Source of the DNA: JACDHG01 sp963815295
GTDB taxonomy: Bacteria > Actinomycetota > Actinomycetes > Propionibacteriales > Nocardioidaceae
Length of the DNA: 64,000 nucleotides
Direction: 5' to 3'
NCBI GenBank assembly: GCA_963815295.1
Contig: CAWFFZ010000008.1
Location: forward strand, 1,240,001-1,304,000
This document shows positions 43,367-51,909 of the stretch, piece by piece (within the stretch, counting starts at the first letter, position 1; each line of letters starts with the position of its first letter). The position numbers and the translations under genes were made by a program. Under the pieces are notes generated by a model. It made no database searches and had not been told where the DNA came from. It was given only the letters and a program-made list of their open reading frames with translations.

Positions 43367-44728
43367 TTAGGAGGCCCAGTTCGCGCGGACGAAAACATCG
43401 GCCACATTGTTTTTGTCTTGCGGCACCAGGTCGGAGGCGAAGGAGGCGAAGGCCACGTGCTGGCCGTTCGAGGAGATGGCGGGTCCGAAGGGCCCGGTGC
43501 TGCCGCTACCTTCGCCACCGCCAGAGCTCACCGAGACTCGCCGTGTCACATCGTTGACGAGGTCGCGGACAAATACGTCGGGGACCTGGTTCGTGTCGCC
43601 CGGCACCAGGGTTGACGCAAAACCCTGGAACACCACATACCGGCCGCTGCGCGACATCGACGCGAGCGAGCTCAGGCTTTCTCCCGAGGGGTCTGAGAAG
43701 CTGACCGAGGCACGTTCGTTCGTCCCGGTCGTCAAGTCGCGGACGAAGACGTGACCCTGGCTAGTGCTCAGCTGGGTGGCGCCCAGGTTCGTCGCGTTGG
43801 ATGTGAAGGCGAGGAACTGACCGTTTCCCGAGATCGCCGGTGACCCGCTCGCGGAGTTCGCCTGGACGCCGCCAGGTCCCACCGAGGCGCGCTGTGTCGT
43901 CTGGAGGTGGCGATCGCGGAGGAACACGTCCGTGTTCTCGTTGGTGTCGTTCGGGACCAGGTTGGTGGCGCGGGATTGGAAGGCAACGAACCGTCCGTCC
44001 GCAGAGATCGAGGGCGACCCGAAGGTTTCACCGCCTTCGCTCTCGTCGCCGCTCGCGTTGACGGAGACGATGTCGGTCGTTCCAGCTAGCCGGTCGCGGA
44101 CGAAGATGTCCGGGTTGTTGTTGCCGTCGGTGGCCACCAGGTTCGGCGCCAAGGACTGGAACGCGACGTACCGGCCGTCCTCAGAGATGCTTGGCGTCAC
44201 GCTCCAGGAGTTGGCCGCGGCTGTCTGGCTACCATCGAATGCCAGTGAGGCCACCTCGTTCGCGCCGGTCAGCATGTCGCGGACCACGATGTCGACGTTG
44301 TTGTTGTCGTCGCCTGCAACGACGTCGTCGGCGAAAGCCTCGAAGGCGATGTAGCGCCCGTCGGGCGTCATGGCCGGGTTGACGTTGGAAAGTGTGGACG
44401 GTCCGCCATCAGTAGCCATGGAAATCCAGGTTGTGGTCCCGCTCTGACGATCTCGCAGGTAGATGTCTCGCGCGCCGTTGGTGTCTGCGGGCACGAGTCT
44501 CGCAGCGGACTCGAACACCACCCATCGGCCAGACTTGGAGATCTGCGGCGAGTAGCTTTCTTTGAATCTTTCTTTCTCTCCTGACGTCACGGACACCCGA
44601 TGGGTGGTCGCGCCGACGGCGCCATCCGAACGTGCCTGGGTTGCGACAAGTCCGCCGGCAGCTAGCGCCACGGCTACTCCGGCCACCACTGTCGTTCGAG
44701 TTGCTCGCCCCACCAACGCAGACATCAT
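43367..44728 (-). CDS. Secreted TolB-like beta-propeller protein
   Basis: The product has 453 residues from the ATG at 44728 (MMSALVGRATRTTVVAGVAV), with GGGAGGG upstream. A signal peptide is followed by about six ~60-residue repeats built from an SxDGRYVAFxS strand and a VFVRDLxTGxT strand (ISEDGRYVAFQSLAPNLVAT, ISADGRFVAFQSRATNLVPN, MSRSGRYVVFQGFASTLVPG). This is the PD40/TolB propeller pattern. Exported propellers of this type usually bind proteins or polymers; no catalytic residues are evident. Confidence 0.87.
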   Translation of the reverse strand: MMSALVGRATRTTVVAGVAVALAAGGLVATQARSDGAVGATTHRVSVTSGEKERFKESYSPQISKSGRWVVFESAARLVPADTNGARDIYLRDRQSGTTTWISMATDGGPSTLSNVNPAMTPDGRYIAFEAFADDVVAGDDNNNVDIVVRDMLTGANEVASLAFDGSQTAAANSWSVTPSISEDGRYVAFQSLAPNLVATDGNNNPDIFVRDRLAGTTDIVSVNASGDESEGGETFGSPSISADGRFVAFQSRATNLVPNDTNENTDVFLRDRHLQTTQRASVGPGGVQANSASGSPAISGNGQFLAFTSNATNLGATQLSTSQGHVFVRDLTTGTNERASVSFSDPSGESLSSLASMSRSGRYVVFQGFASTLVPGDTNQVPDVFVRDLVNDVTRRVSVSSGGGEGSGSTGPFGPAISSNGQHVAFASFASDLVPQDKNNVADVFVRANWAS

Positions 44729-45181
44729 GTCCCTCCCCGCATGTCCATCCCCGCGCCTAACTGTCCGCCGCTGAAGATGCCGCGTCAACCACAGTGGCGG
44801 GCACATCACGCTGGGTGTTGGTGGTTGCTGTCTCTCCGCCAGCACCGATAGTGGCGAGGATGGAACCCAAACCGGGGCTGCCGGGTGTCACCGGTGTGCG
44901 AGACGATCCGACCGCACAACGCCACTCACGTTCACTCCACCCCTCCCAGCCGCCGTTGTGGACTGAGTCGTTAACGGTCTGGTTGTGGTCCCCTTGGGCC
45001 GATGGGCGGGCGTAAGGTTGACTCATGGGTTTCAAGGCACGAAGCGCACGGTCGGTGACACCGTGCCGGCTGCCTGCCTATGACCGTTGCGACGACGAAG
45101 ACTCAGCGACCTGACCGCCGCCCCCAAAGCGGGGCCGTACAGCTGACCCTTCCTCTCCCAATCTCCGGAGTTGTCGCAGCC
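44729..45181. other. Divergent intergenic region
   Basis: It separates the TolB-like gene from the EamA transporter gene. A plus-strand frame here (45080-45181) could extend the transporter by 34 residues but lacks a ribosome site. No other gene or clear motif is seen. Confidence 0.4.
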
Positions 45182-46087
45182 ATGCCTCACAAGGTCTCGT
45201 ACAACCGCGTTTCCATGCTGGTCGCTGCCACTGCCTGCTGGGGCACCGGCACGGTCGTCACCAAGCAGGTCCTGGACTCGGTAGACCCGCTCACGCTGCT
45301 GCCTCTCCAGTTGGCGGCCAGTTGCCTGTTCCTGCTTGCGGCAATTCGCGTCAGCCGCACGCGGCTTGCCTGGTCGCCCCAGATGAGCAGGCTGACTATC
45401 CTCGGCGTCCTCAACCCCGGCGTCGCATACGCTCTCGGGCTGCTTGGTCTCGCCTCCATCAGCGCCAGCATGTCCGTGCTGCTCTGGGCAGCCGAGCCGG
45501 TCCTCATCCTGCTGCTCGCCGCCGCGGTCCTGCGCGAACAGATCCCGCTTGCGCTGGCGGCAGCTATTGGCGTCGCGGTGGTCGGCGTGGTTCTCGTCGT
45601 CTACCGGCCCGGCGCTGCGGGGGATGCGGTCGGAGTGGCACTCACGTTGGCTGCGGTAGGCGCCTGCGCCCTGTACACCGTGCTCACCCGACGCTTGTTG
45701 GTCGACGATGCCTCGCTACCGGTGGTTCTCATCCAACAGGGCGCGGCTCTGGGTTTCGCCGTTGCGCTCGCGGCCATAGTTCAAAGGGCTGGTGGCGATG
45801 GCTGGTCGACCGGGTCCATGACTCCTATGACCTGGGTTGGCGCAGCCGTGTCTGGTGTCCTGTACTACGGAGCCGCCTTCTGGTTCTTCCTCGCGGGGCT
45901 TCGGCAGGTCCCTGCGTCGGTTGCCGGGGCATTCTTGCCACTCATCCCGGTGTTCGGCATAGCCGCTGCCCACCTGACAGGTGAACGGCTCGACCCACGG
46001 CAATGGCTCGGTGCGACACTCGTCGTTGGCGCTACGGTCGTCGTCGCAACACGTCAGGTCTCACGATCGGAGGAGATCACCCGATAG
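45182..46087 (+). CDS. EamA/DMT superfamily transporter
   Basis: The product has 301 residues from the ATG at 45182 (MPHKVSYNRVSMLVAATACW); an upstream ATG at 45080 would add 34 polar residues. Ten membrane helices are expected, arranged as two EamA repeats (ACWGTGTVVTKQVLDSVDPL, WAAEPVLILLLAAAVLREQI; FLAGLRQVPASVAGAFLPLI, LTGERLDPRQWLGATLVVGA). Members export amino acids or metabolites. It converges with the arsC gene and overlaps its 3' end by some 27 bases. Confidence 0.86.
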   Translation: MPHKVSYNRVSMLVAATACWGTGTVVTKQVLDSVDPLTLLPLQLAASCLFLLAAIRVSRTRLAWSPQMSRLTILGVLNPGVAYALGLLGLASISASMSVLLWAAEPVLILLLAAAVLREQIPLALAAAIGVAVVGVVLVVYRPGAAGDAVGVALTLAAVGACALYTVLTRRLLVDDASLPVVLIQQGAALGFAVALAAIVQRAGGDGWSTGSMTPMTWVGAAVSGVLYYGAAFWFFLAGLRQVPASVAGAFLPLIPVFGIAAAHLTGERLDPRQWLGATLVVGATVVVATRQVSRSEEITR

Positions 46088-46474
46088 TTCGCGGACTTTG
46101 ACGTCTATCTCGTCGACGATGCGTCGAACGGTGTCGAGGTCCTGGCCGGCGGGGTCGTCGACCTGCCAGTCCTCATACCGCTTCCCAGGCACGTAGGGGC
46201 ACTCCTCGCCGCAGCCCATCGTGATGACAACATCGGCATCTCCGATGACTGTGGTGTCGAGCCGGGTGGGCATCTCGCGGCTGGTGTCGATTCCGCGCTC
46301 GGCGAGCACCAGGGTGACCATCGCGTTCACCGCCCCGGACGGTTCGGAGCCGGCAGAGCGCGCGATGACTGCACCGTCGGCGTACTTCTCGGTGAGCAGC
46401 CGGGCGGCGACCGAGCGGCCCGAGTTGTGGATGCAGGCGAAAAGCACGACGGGGATCGGTCGTGTGTCGGTCAT
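46061..46474 (-). CDS. arsC: Arsenate reductase of low-molecular-weight phosphatase type
   Basis: The product has 137 residues from the ATG at 46474. The catalytic loop C-x5-R is C14 to R20 (FACIHNSGRSVAARLL), and the ITMGCGEECPYVPGKRYEDW and DDPAGQD segments supply the acid and the resolving region. These enzymes reduce arsenate to arsenite with thioredoxin or, in actinomycetes, mycothiol. It follows arsR by 11 bases and is probably co-transcribed. No arsenite efflux pump is present in the window. Confidence 0.88.
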   Translation of the reverse strand: MTDTRPIPVVLFACIHNSGRSVAARLLTEKYADGAVIARSAGSEPSGAVNAMVTLVLAERGIDTSREMPTRLDTTVIGDADVVITMGCGEECPYVPGKRYEDWQVDDPAGQDLDTVRRIVDEIDVKVRELSGDLLRS

Positions 46475-46485
46475 GGCGACGACTC

Positions 46486-46860
46486 CTAGCGCAATGCCGG
46501 CAGGGGTTGAGTGCCGGAGATCGCGGCGGCGATGCCATCGAGGGCGTCGGTCACGACCGCGTAGTAGGCCCACTTGCCGCGCTGCTCACGGGTGAGCAGG
46601 CCGGCCTCGACGAGCACCCTGAGGTGATGGGAGACCGTGCCTTGGGTGAGCCCGACGGGTTCGGTCAGCTCGCACACGCACGCTTCCTTGTCCTCGTGCG
46701 CAGCCACTAGCGACAGGAGCCGGAGCCGGGCCGGGTCGGCGAGCGCCTTGAGCTGCTGAGCGAGCTGCTCGGCCTCGCCGACCTCGAGGACGCCGGTGAC
46801 GACGGGGGAGCAGCAGGGCTGGCTGAGCACTGGGAGGGTGCCGGTTGTCGTTGTGGTCAC
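46486..46860 (-). CDS. arsR: ArsR/SmtB family arsenic-responsive repressor
   Basis: The product has 124 residues from the GTG at 46860. The winged-helix has LKALADPARLRLLSLV and GLTQGTVSHHLRVLVEAGLL. Candidate As(III) ligands are C16-C17 (QPCCSP) plus C61/C63 (ACVCELTE), the same kind of N-terminal Cys pair plus distal Cys described for Corynebacterium glutamicum ArsR. The start lies right at the predicted transcription start, so the mRNA is probably leaderless. It should repress both arsC and the divergent arsM through the palindromes upstream. Confidence 0.9.
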   Translation of the reverse strand: MTTTTTGTLPVLSQPCCSPVVTGVLEVGEAEQLAQQLKALADPARLRLLSLVAAHEDKEACVCELTEPVGLTQGTVSHHLRVLVEAGLLTREQRGKWAYYAVVTDALDGIAAAISGTQPLPALR

Positions 46861-46866
46861 GACTCG

Positions 46867-46930
46867 ATCCTACCTTCGTATTGACGCTCGTCAATGTGAG
46901 TGTACTGTGTTCGCATTGACACTCGTGAAT
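46867..46930. promoter_or_regulatory. arsR/arsM divergent promoters with two ArsR-type operators
   Basis: A perfect palindrome ATTGACGCTCGTCAAT (46880-46895) overlaps the -35 of both directions: TTGACG (46881-46886) with TACTGT (46903-46908) for arsM, and TTGACG (46894-46889) with TAGGAT (46872-46867) for arsR. A second, slightly degenerate copy ATTGACACTCGTGAAT lies at 46915-46930, near the arsM transcription start. ArsR bound at both sites would block arsM tightly and arsR once. Confidence 0.8.
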
Positions 46931-46945
46931 GTATGGAGGTTAGTG

Positions 46946-47773
46946 ATGACGATCAGCAACGATGAACTTCGTGAGGAGGTCCGCGAGCGGTACGCCGCGG
47001 CGGCGCGGGCGGTCACCGGGCCCGGCACAGACAGCCTGACGCTGCTCGACGAACGCGACCAGTGCTGCGGACCTGTTTCTGCTGAGCAGGGCTCGAAGGT
47101 CGGTGCCGCGTCCTGTTGCGGTCCCATCGCGGATGTGGGCGGCTCGTTCGGGTCGCAGTTGTACGACGCCGACGAGCAGGGCGCCGTCCCGGCAGAGGCG
47201 CTGCTGGCCAGCCTTGGCTGCGGCAACCCCATCGCGGTTGCCGATCTCCATCCGGGGGAGCGGGTCCTCGACCTCGGCTCCGGTGGTGGCATCGACGTAC
47301 TCCTCTCGGCCAAACGGGTCGGACCCAACGGCTTTGCCTACGGCGTCGACATGACCGACGAGATGCTCGAGCTCGCCCGAGCTAATGCCACCAAGGCCGC
47401 CGCCACGAACGTTGAGTTCCTCAAGGGCACCATCGAAGACGTGCCGCTGCCTGACGGCTCGGTCGACGTCGTGATCTCCAACTGCGTGATCAACCTGTCG
47501 ACCGACAAGCCTAAGGTCCTCGCAGAGATGGCCCGCGTGCTTGCACCCGGTGGCCGCGTCGGTGTGTCCGACGTCGTCGCGGAGGATCTGCTCACCACGG
47601 CCGACCGGGCCGAGCGCGGCAGCTACGTTGGCTGCATCGCCGGAGCCCTGTCAAAGTCCGAGTACCTGCTCGGGCTCGCCGCAGCCGGCTTCGTGGAAGC
47701 CGAGGTTGAGTTCACCCACGAAGCGGCCCCAGGTATGCACAGCGCAATCATCCGCGCAGTAAAGCCACGCTGA
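46946..47773 (+). CDS. arsM: Arsenite methyltransferase
   Basis: The product has 275 residues from the ATG at 46946, with GGAGG upstream. The SAM motif is VLDLGSGGGIDVLLSAKRVG. As-binding cysteines typical of ArsM are present at C180 (ISNCVINLS) and C230 (GCIAGAL). Extra cysteine pairs C40-C41 (QCCGP) and C57-C58 (SCCGP) and C92 lie in the N-terminal part. The enzyme converts As(III) to mono-, di- and trimethylated forms in the cytoplasm. It is divergent from arsR-arsC and under the two palindromes. Confidence 0.93.
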   Translation: MTISNDELREEVRERYAAAARAVTGPGTDSLTLLDERDQCCGPVSAEQGSKVGAASCCGPIADVGGSFGSQLYDADEQGAVPAEALLASLGCGNPIAVADLHPGERVLDLGSGGGIDVLLSAKRVGPNGFAYGVDMTDEMLELARANATKAAATNVEFLKGTIEDVPLPDGSVDVVISNCVINLSTDKPKVLAEMARVLAPGGRVGVSDVVAEDLLTTADRAERGSYVGCIAGALSKSEYLLGLAAAGFVEAEVEFTHEAAPGMHSAIIRAVKPR

Positions 47774-47934
47774 GGTCGCTCGGCCTGGGCTCGCACCGGC
47801 CTCGACGCGGGTCTCGACTTCGCAACGGCGGCGCACAACACGTCCTCGTAAGGCGAGAAGAAAGGTTCCCAGACCTGCGTCGACGGCAGTGGTACGCCGA
47901 CAGCTGGCGTCGCGCGGCTCCGTAGGCTCGCTGC

Positions 47935-48306
47935 ATGCAGGTTCTGATTGTCGATGGTGCGAACGTCGTAGGCAGTCGCCCAGACGGGTGGTGGAATGAC
48001 CGGGCAGGTGCTGCCCGCCGGTTTCATGAACAGCTGTCGGCCAGCGATTTGCCTCAGGACGAGGTCGTCCTTGTCCTCGAGGGCGACGCACGGGGCGGCT
48101 GCCCTGCGGGGCAGGAAGGCCGCGTCCATACGGTTCACGCAGAGGGGTCCGGGGACGACGCGATCGTCGCGGAGGCGACGAAGCAGGTTGCCGTTGGTGA
48201 CGGGCGTGACGTCGTCGTGGTTACCGCCGATCGGGCGCTGCGTGACCGCGTCGCGGCGGCAGGCGCAACCACTAAAGGCCCGGGCTGGCTGCTAGACCAG
48301 CTGTGA
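47935..48306 (+). CDS. NYN/PIN-like domain protein (YacP-related)
   Basis: The product has 123 residues starting MQVLIVDGANVVGSRPDGWW. Conserved acidic positions are in VDGANVVG, VLVLEGDARGG, GSGDDAIVAEA and VVVTADRALRDRVAAAG, as in NYN/PIN-fold ribonucleases. Databases often label such proteins NTP pyrophosphohydrolase, but I see no MazG or Nudix motif. A small RNA-cleaving or RNA-processing role is plausible. It stands alone between arsM and a secreted phosphoesterase. Confidence 0.75.
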   Translation: MQVLIVDGANVVGSRPDGWWNDRAGAARRFHEQLSASDLPQDEVVLVLEGDARGGCPAGQEGRVHTVHAEGSGDDAIVAEATKQVAVGDGRDVVVVTADRALRDRVAAAGATTKGPGWLLDQL

Positions 48307-48428
48307 CTGCGACCTAATCGCTGGTCATTGAAGGTTTGTGCCGGGCCGGATGGGTTTCGGGGGACTGCAGGCCACCGGCCAGCCGATCGCGGTACCGTGG
48401 CCGCGGGCGGGGAACAAAGGGGCGGGCC

Positions 48429-50111
48429 ATGCGGGACTTCTCGAAACGACGTGCGTTGCTCGTGGCAGTGGCGATCGCTGCTGCGATCGTGCCCAGCGCA
48501 ATCCTGACCGCGGGTGCGAGCCAGGTGGATGTGCCGCAGGCCAGCACGAGCCGGACTTCATCGGATCTGCACCTGGCCCCATTGCTGGCACCGTCAGATC
48601 CGGTGCTGCTCAGCGCCGCGTCAACGACGGGGAACCGGGCGACCTACCCCCTGGGCACTTCCACTTTCACTGCCGGACACCTCTACGTCGCGTTCCTCAC
48701 GCTGAGCGACGCCGGCGGCGCGACCGATCCGACACCCGGCATCACCGGTGACGGCACGACGTGGAACAAGATCGACGCCGGAGAGGCGACCGCAGGTGCG
48801 TTCGGGCTCACGGCGTACTGGTTTATCCCATCGGCTGACGTGACAGCGACCCTGTCGACCGGCACCCTGCAGACTGTCCACGAAGGACTGCGCCACACGA
48901 TCGTCGACGTCGCCGGAGACTTCCCCGCCCAGTACCCGTTCGCGCAGCACATCGCGGCGCGACGTTCCCCAGCCACCAGCTTCACCTTGCCGCTGCCGAG
49001 CCCGCCGGCAAGCGACTCCCTGGTCGTCGCTGACTTCGCCCACGCCAGGGCAGAGGAGTCGGCACCGGCGGACGGCTGGACCGAGGTCGCCGGGTCGGAC
49101 GGTTCACACGTCACACCCCCGCGTGGCTCCCACGTCGTGTATGACGCAACGAGCCCGGCCAACGACGCCGGATCGTCATGGGCGACATCCACGGCCCGCC
49201 GCGCGATCGTGCTCGAGATACCGGGCGAAGCCACGACCCCGCCGAGCGGTGTGACCCTCGTGACGGCCGGTGACATCTGCGGCGACTTCTGCGCCAATAC
49301 GGCGCAGCGTGTCATCGAGGTCGACCCTGAAGTGGTCGTCGGGCTAGGCGACCTGTCCCAAGACGGCGGCCTCTTGTCTGACTACGTCAACAAATACGGC
49401 GGTGGCACCGATCCACAGACCAGGTGGGGCACGCCGTCGATCAAGGACATCACCCTCCCCGGTTACGGCAACCACGACTGCGCCGATGTGCCGCCGTCAA
49501 CTGGCGCCACCAAGCAGGGCTGCACCGGCGCCGTTGCCTACTTCGGCCCGGACTCAAACTTCGGCATCGACATCCCGGGCACTAGCGGGACCTACTACAC
49601 AGTGGTCGGCGAGTGGCTCATCGTCCAGCTCAACTCGGCCGGGGATGTCGGCTCGGGGAAGGTGACCGCCGCGGAGCTCGAAGCACAGAACACCGCTCTG
49701 GCGGAGATCCTCGCAGCCGACTCTCACACGTGCGAGATCGTCACCTGGCACCACCCGCGCTACAGCAGTGGCACTCCTCGCAACCAGCTCTTCATCGACC
49801 CGTGGATCGAGACGGCGTATGCCGGCGGGGTGGACATCGTGCTCAGTGGGCACGCCCACGACTACGAGCGGTTCGCCCCGCAGAACGGGAACGGGAAAGC
49901 CGACGCCAACGGGATTCGCGCGTTCGTCGTAGGCACCGGCGGCGATGTCCTCCGTTCGTTCGGCAGGCCCCAGCCCAACAGCCTGGTGCGGATCGTCGAC
50001 CACGGCATCCTAAGGATGGAGCTGGGCGACGACGAGGACTACTCCTTCGCGTTCCTTGACGACATGACGGGTGCTGTTGACGACTCCGGGTCAGGCAGCT
50101 GCCACGGCTGA
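48429..50111 (+). CDS. Secreted calcineurin-like metallophosphoesterase
   Basis: The product has 560 residues from the ATG at 48429. A signal peptide (LLVAVAIAAAIVPSAILTAG) is followed by a beta-rich domain of about 240 residues (TYPLGTSTFTAGHLYVAFLT). The catalytic domain then begins near residue 275. Its two-metal ligands are in TAGDICGDFC, VGLGDLSQDGG, GYGNHDC, WHHPRYSSG and SGHAHDYERF. Family members hydrolyse phosphate mono- or diesters; this layout resembles actinobacterial exported purple-acid-type phosphoesterases. It probably acts outside the membrane. Confidence 0.9.
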   Translation: MRDFSKRRALLVAVAIAAAIVPSAILTAGASQVDVPQASTSRTSSDLHLAPLLAPSDPVLLSAASTTGNRATYPLGTSTFTAGHLYVAFLTLSDAGGATDPTPGITGDGTTWNKIDAGEATAGAFGLTAYWFIPSADVTATLSTGTLQTVHEGLRHTIVDVAGDFPAQYPFAQHIAARRSPATSFTLPLPSPPASDSLVVADFAHARAEESAPADGWTEVAGSDGSHVTPPRGSHVVYDATSPANDAGSSWATSTARRAIVLEIPGEATTPPSGVTLVTAGDICGDFCANTAQRVIEVDPEVVVGLGDLSQDGGLLSDYVNKYGGGTDPQTRWGTPSIKDITLPGYGNHDCADVPPSTGATKQGCTGAVAYFGPDSNFGIDIPGTSGTYYTVVGEWLIVQLNSAGDVGSGKVTAAELEAQNTALAEILAADSHTCEIVTWHHPRYSSGTPRNQLFIDPWIETAYAGGVDIVLSGHAHDYERFAPQNGNGKADANGIRAFVVGTGGDVLRSFGRPQPNSLVRIVDHGILRMELGDDEDYSFAFLDDMTGAVDDSGSGSCHG

Positions 50112-50119
50112 CGGGCTTG

Positions 50120-50680
50120 TCACTTCCGCGCGGAGCACTCCCGTTCGAGCAGTGCGAAGAGGAACTCGCTGCCCCACGCGCCCTTGAAGAAGATGTTCTC
50201 GACGAAGTGCGCCTCGCAACGCATGCCCACCCGCTCTAGCAGCGCAGCCGCCGGTGCATTCAACGCGTCGGTGACCGCGATGACGCGGTGCAGTGCGAAC
50301 GTCGGGAACGCGTAGTCGAGGAAGGCGGTGACCGCCTCGGTGGCGTATCCCTTGCCTTGTTGAGATGGCGCGAGGGTGAAACCCACCTCGGCTTCGCGAT
50401 GTTCGTCCGCGGTCACCTTGAGCGCTAGGTCTCCCACGAGGATGCCGTTCGACCGCTCCTCAAGCGCGAACTGGAACCACTCGCCGGGCACACCGGGCTT
50501 GGCTCCTCGTAAGGACTCGACGAATGCTTCGCCCTGCTCTCGCGTGAAGTCGCTCCAGCTCTGGTAGCGCGCGACGTCGGGGTCGGCCCGGTAGGCCACG
50601 AACGCTGCTACGTCTGCAGTAGAGAACGATCTGGCCCGCAGACGAGGGGTCTCGAAGAATGTCGTCGGGCTCTGCGTCAT
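50120..50680 (-). CDS. GNAT family N-acetyltransferase (RimJ/RimL type)
   Basis: The product has 186 residues from the ATG at 50680 (MTQSPTTFFETPRLRARSFS). The acetyl-CoA motif is VGFTLAPSQQGKGYATEAVT, followed by VTDALNAPAAALLERVGMRC. It is convergent with the phosphoesterase gene with 8 bases between the stops. Substrate unknown; protein N-terminal or small-molecule acetylation are both possible. Confidence 0.87.
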   Translation of the reverse strand: MTQSPTTFFETPRLRARSFSTADVAAFVAYRADPDVARYQSWSDFTREQGEAFVESLRGAKPGVPGEWFQFALEERSNGILVGDLALKVTADEHREAEVGFTLAPSQQGKGYATEAVTAFLDYAFPTFALHRVIAVTDALNAPAAALLERVGMRCEAHFVENIFFKGAWGSEFLFALLERECSARK

Positions 50681-50693
50681 GGGCGCCAAGCTC

Positions 50694-50933
50694 TCATAGT
50701 TCGGCCTCGGCAGACACGACCGAGAGGAGTGTGGCGCCGATGTCCCGCACCTTGGCGAGGATCCCATGCAACTCAGCCTGGTCAGCCATCACGCCCTGCA
50801 GAGTAGTGGTGCCGTCGTTCTCGCAGACGAGGGTCAGGCCGTTGAACCAGGTAGACCAGTGCTCGTCGAGATGCCCGTTGATTCGGATCTCGTAGTGAGC
50901 CGGTGCGCGAGGCCCGGGCGGAAGCATGCTCAT
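50694..50933 (-). CDS. Small conserved hypothetical protein
   Basis: The product has 79 residues with YEIRINGHLDEHWSTWFNGL and LQGVMADQAELHGILAKVRD. This pattern recurs in many actinomycetes as a stand-alone small protein of unknown function. It has neither a signal peptide nor a membrane segment. It is 13 bases upstream of the GNAT gene in the same direction and may be co-transcribed. Confidence 0.75.
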   Translation of the reverse strand: MSMLPPGPRAPAHYEIRINGHLDEHWSTWFNGLTLVCENDGTTTLQGVMADQAELHGILAKVRDIGATLLSVVSAEAEL

Positions 50934-51009
50934 GGCGAACCCGCAATCCCAGCCCGGACGCCCGGCCGGGGCTGTGCTGCCGGTCGGGCGTCAGGGGCGG
51001 CGTCCAGGG

Positions 51010-51708
51010 TCATTCGGCACCTGCGGTGGTCATCTGTGGGCTGCTGACTTCGGTCTGGACTGTCGTGGTGTCGGCGTTCGCCGTCCGGGTTGTGAGCCAG
51101 AGCGAGTAGCCGAGGGCGATCATCGCGATGCCGTTCGGGAAGGCCAGGAGGCGGTAGAAGGCGTCAGGCATCACGAAGAGCGCGGCGCTGATGATGCCAC
51201 TGACCGCGAGGAGTGCGGCGGCCCAGCGGGTGAGGACACGTGCCCGGTACAGCGCGATGCCGAAGAAGAGGCCGCCGGCCAGGTAGGCGAAGCCTTGGAG
51301 CTGGAAGACGGTCTGCAGCAAACCGATGTCGCCGGTGGTGGTGCCGCCAGTGGCCACGTCGAGGACGTCGTTGACGTACGCGGGGTCGGTCTCAGCGATG
51401 GAGGGGAGGACGGTGGCGGCGATGAAGGAGGTGCTCATGATGGTCAGGTAGCCGGCGCCGAATACCAGGTAACCGATCAGACCTAGTACGCCGGTCTGCT
51501 TCACCTGGCGCAGGTACATGCCGGTGATACCGACGAGAGCCAAGGCGCACATCAGCACCTTCAGAGAGTTGCGGACGACCACTTCGGTCGTGGTAACGGA
51601 GTTGGCGTCCAAGTGCGGGTGGTTGATCTGGACACCGATGAAGATCAGTCCGGCGGCGACGGCGGCTACTGCGGCTCCTCGGGTGAGGGTGGTGGGGGTG
51701 ACGGTCAT
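51010..51708 (-). CDS. Seven-helix membrane protein (DUF4386-like)
   Basis: The product has 232 residues starting MTVTPTTLTRGAAVAAVAAG. Six to seven hydrophobic segments are seen (VLMCALALVGITGMYLRQ, GYLVFGAGYLTIMSTSFI, LAGGLFFGIALYRARVL). The even spacing resembles DUF4386-type actinobacterial proteins that often accompany LuxR/MalT regulators. It lies 201 bases downstream of the regulator at 51910-54711, in the same direction. No activity can be assigned. Confidence 0.7.
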   Translation of the reverse strand: MTVTPTTLTRGAAVAAVAAGLIFIGVQINHPHLDANSVTTTEVVVRNSLKVLMCALALVGITGMYLRQVKQTGVLGLIGYLVFGAGYLTIMSTSFIAATVLPSIAETDPAYVNDVLDVATGGTTTGDIGLLQTVFQLQGFAYLAGGLFFGIALYRARVLTRWAAALLAVSGIISAALFVMPDAFYRLLAFPNGIAMIALGYSLWLTTRTANADTTTVQTEVSSPQMTTAGAE

Positions 51709-51909
51709 GTCCAGCTCCTTGTTGCGGTAAATCCGTGGCGCGGGTGCCGCGGGATGTCCGAAACGTATGGCGCGAGGTTGTGACCCGGCGTCACCACATG
51801 TTGTGAATCACGATGTGACTGCTGCCTGGCCGTGCGCAAAGTGGCCTACGTGAGGCGAGGTGGGGCAGTCATCAAGTCGGCCACTTCGCGGTGGTGGGGC
51901 AGCTGTCCT

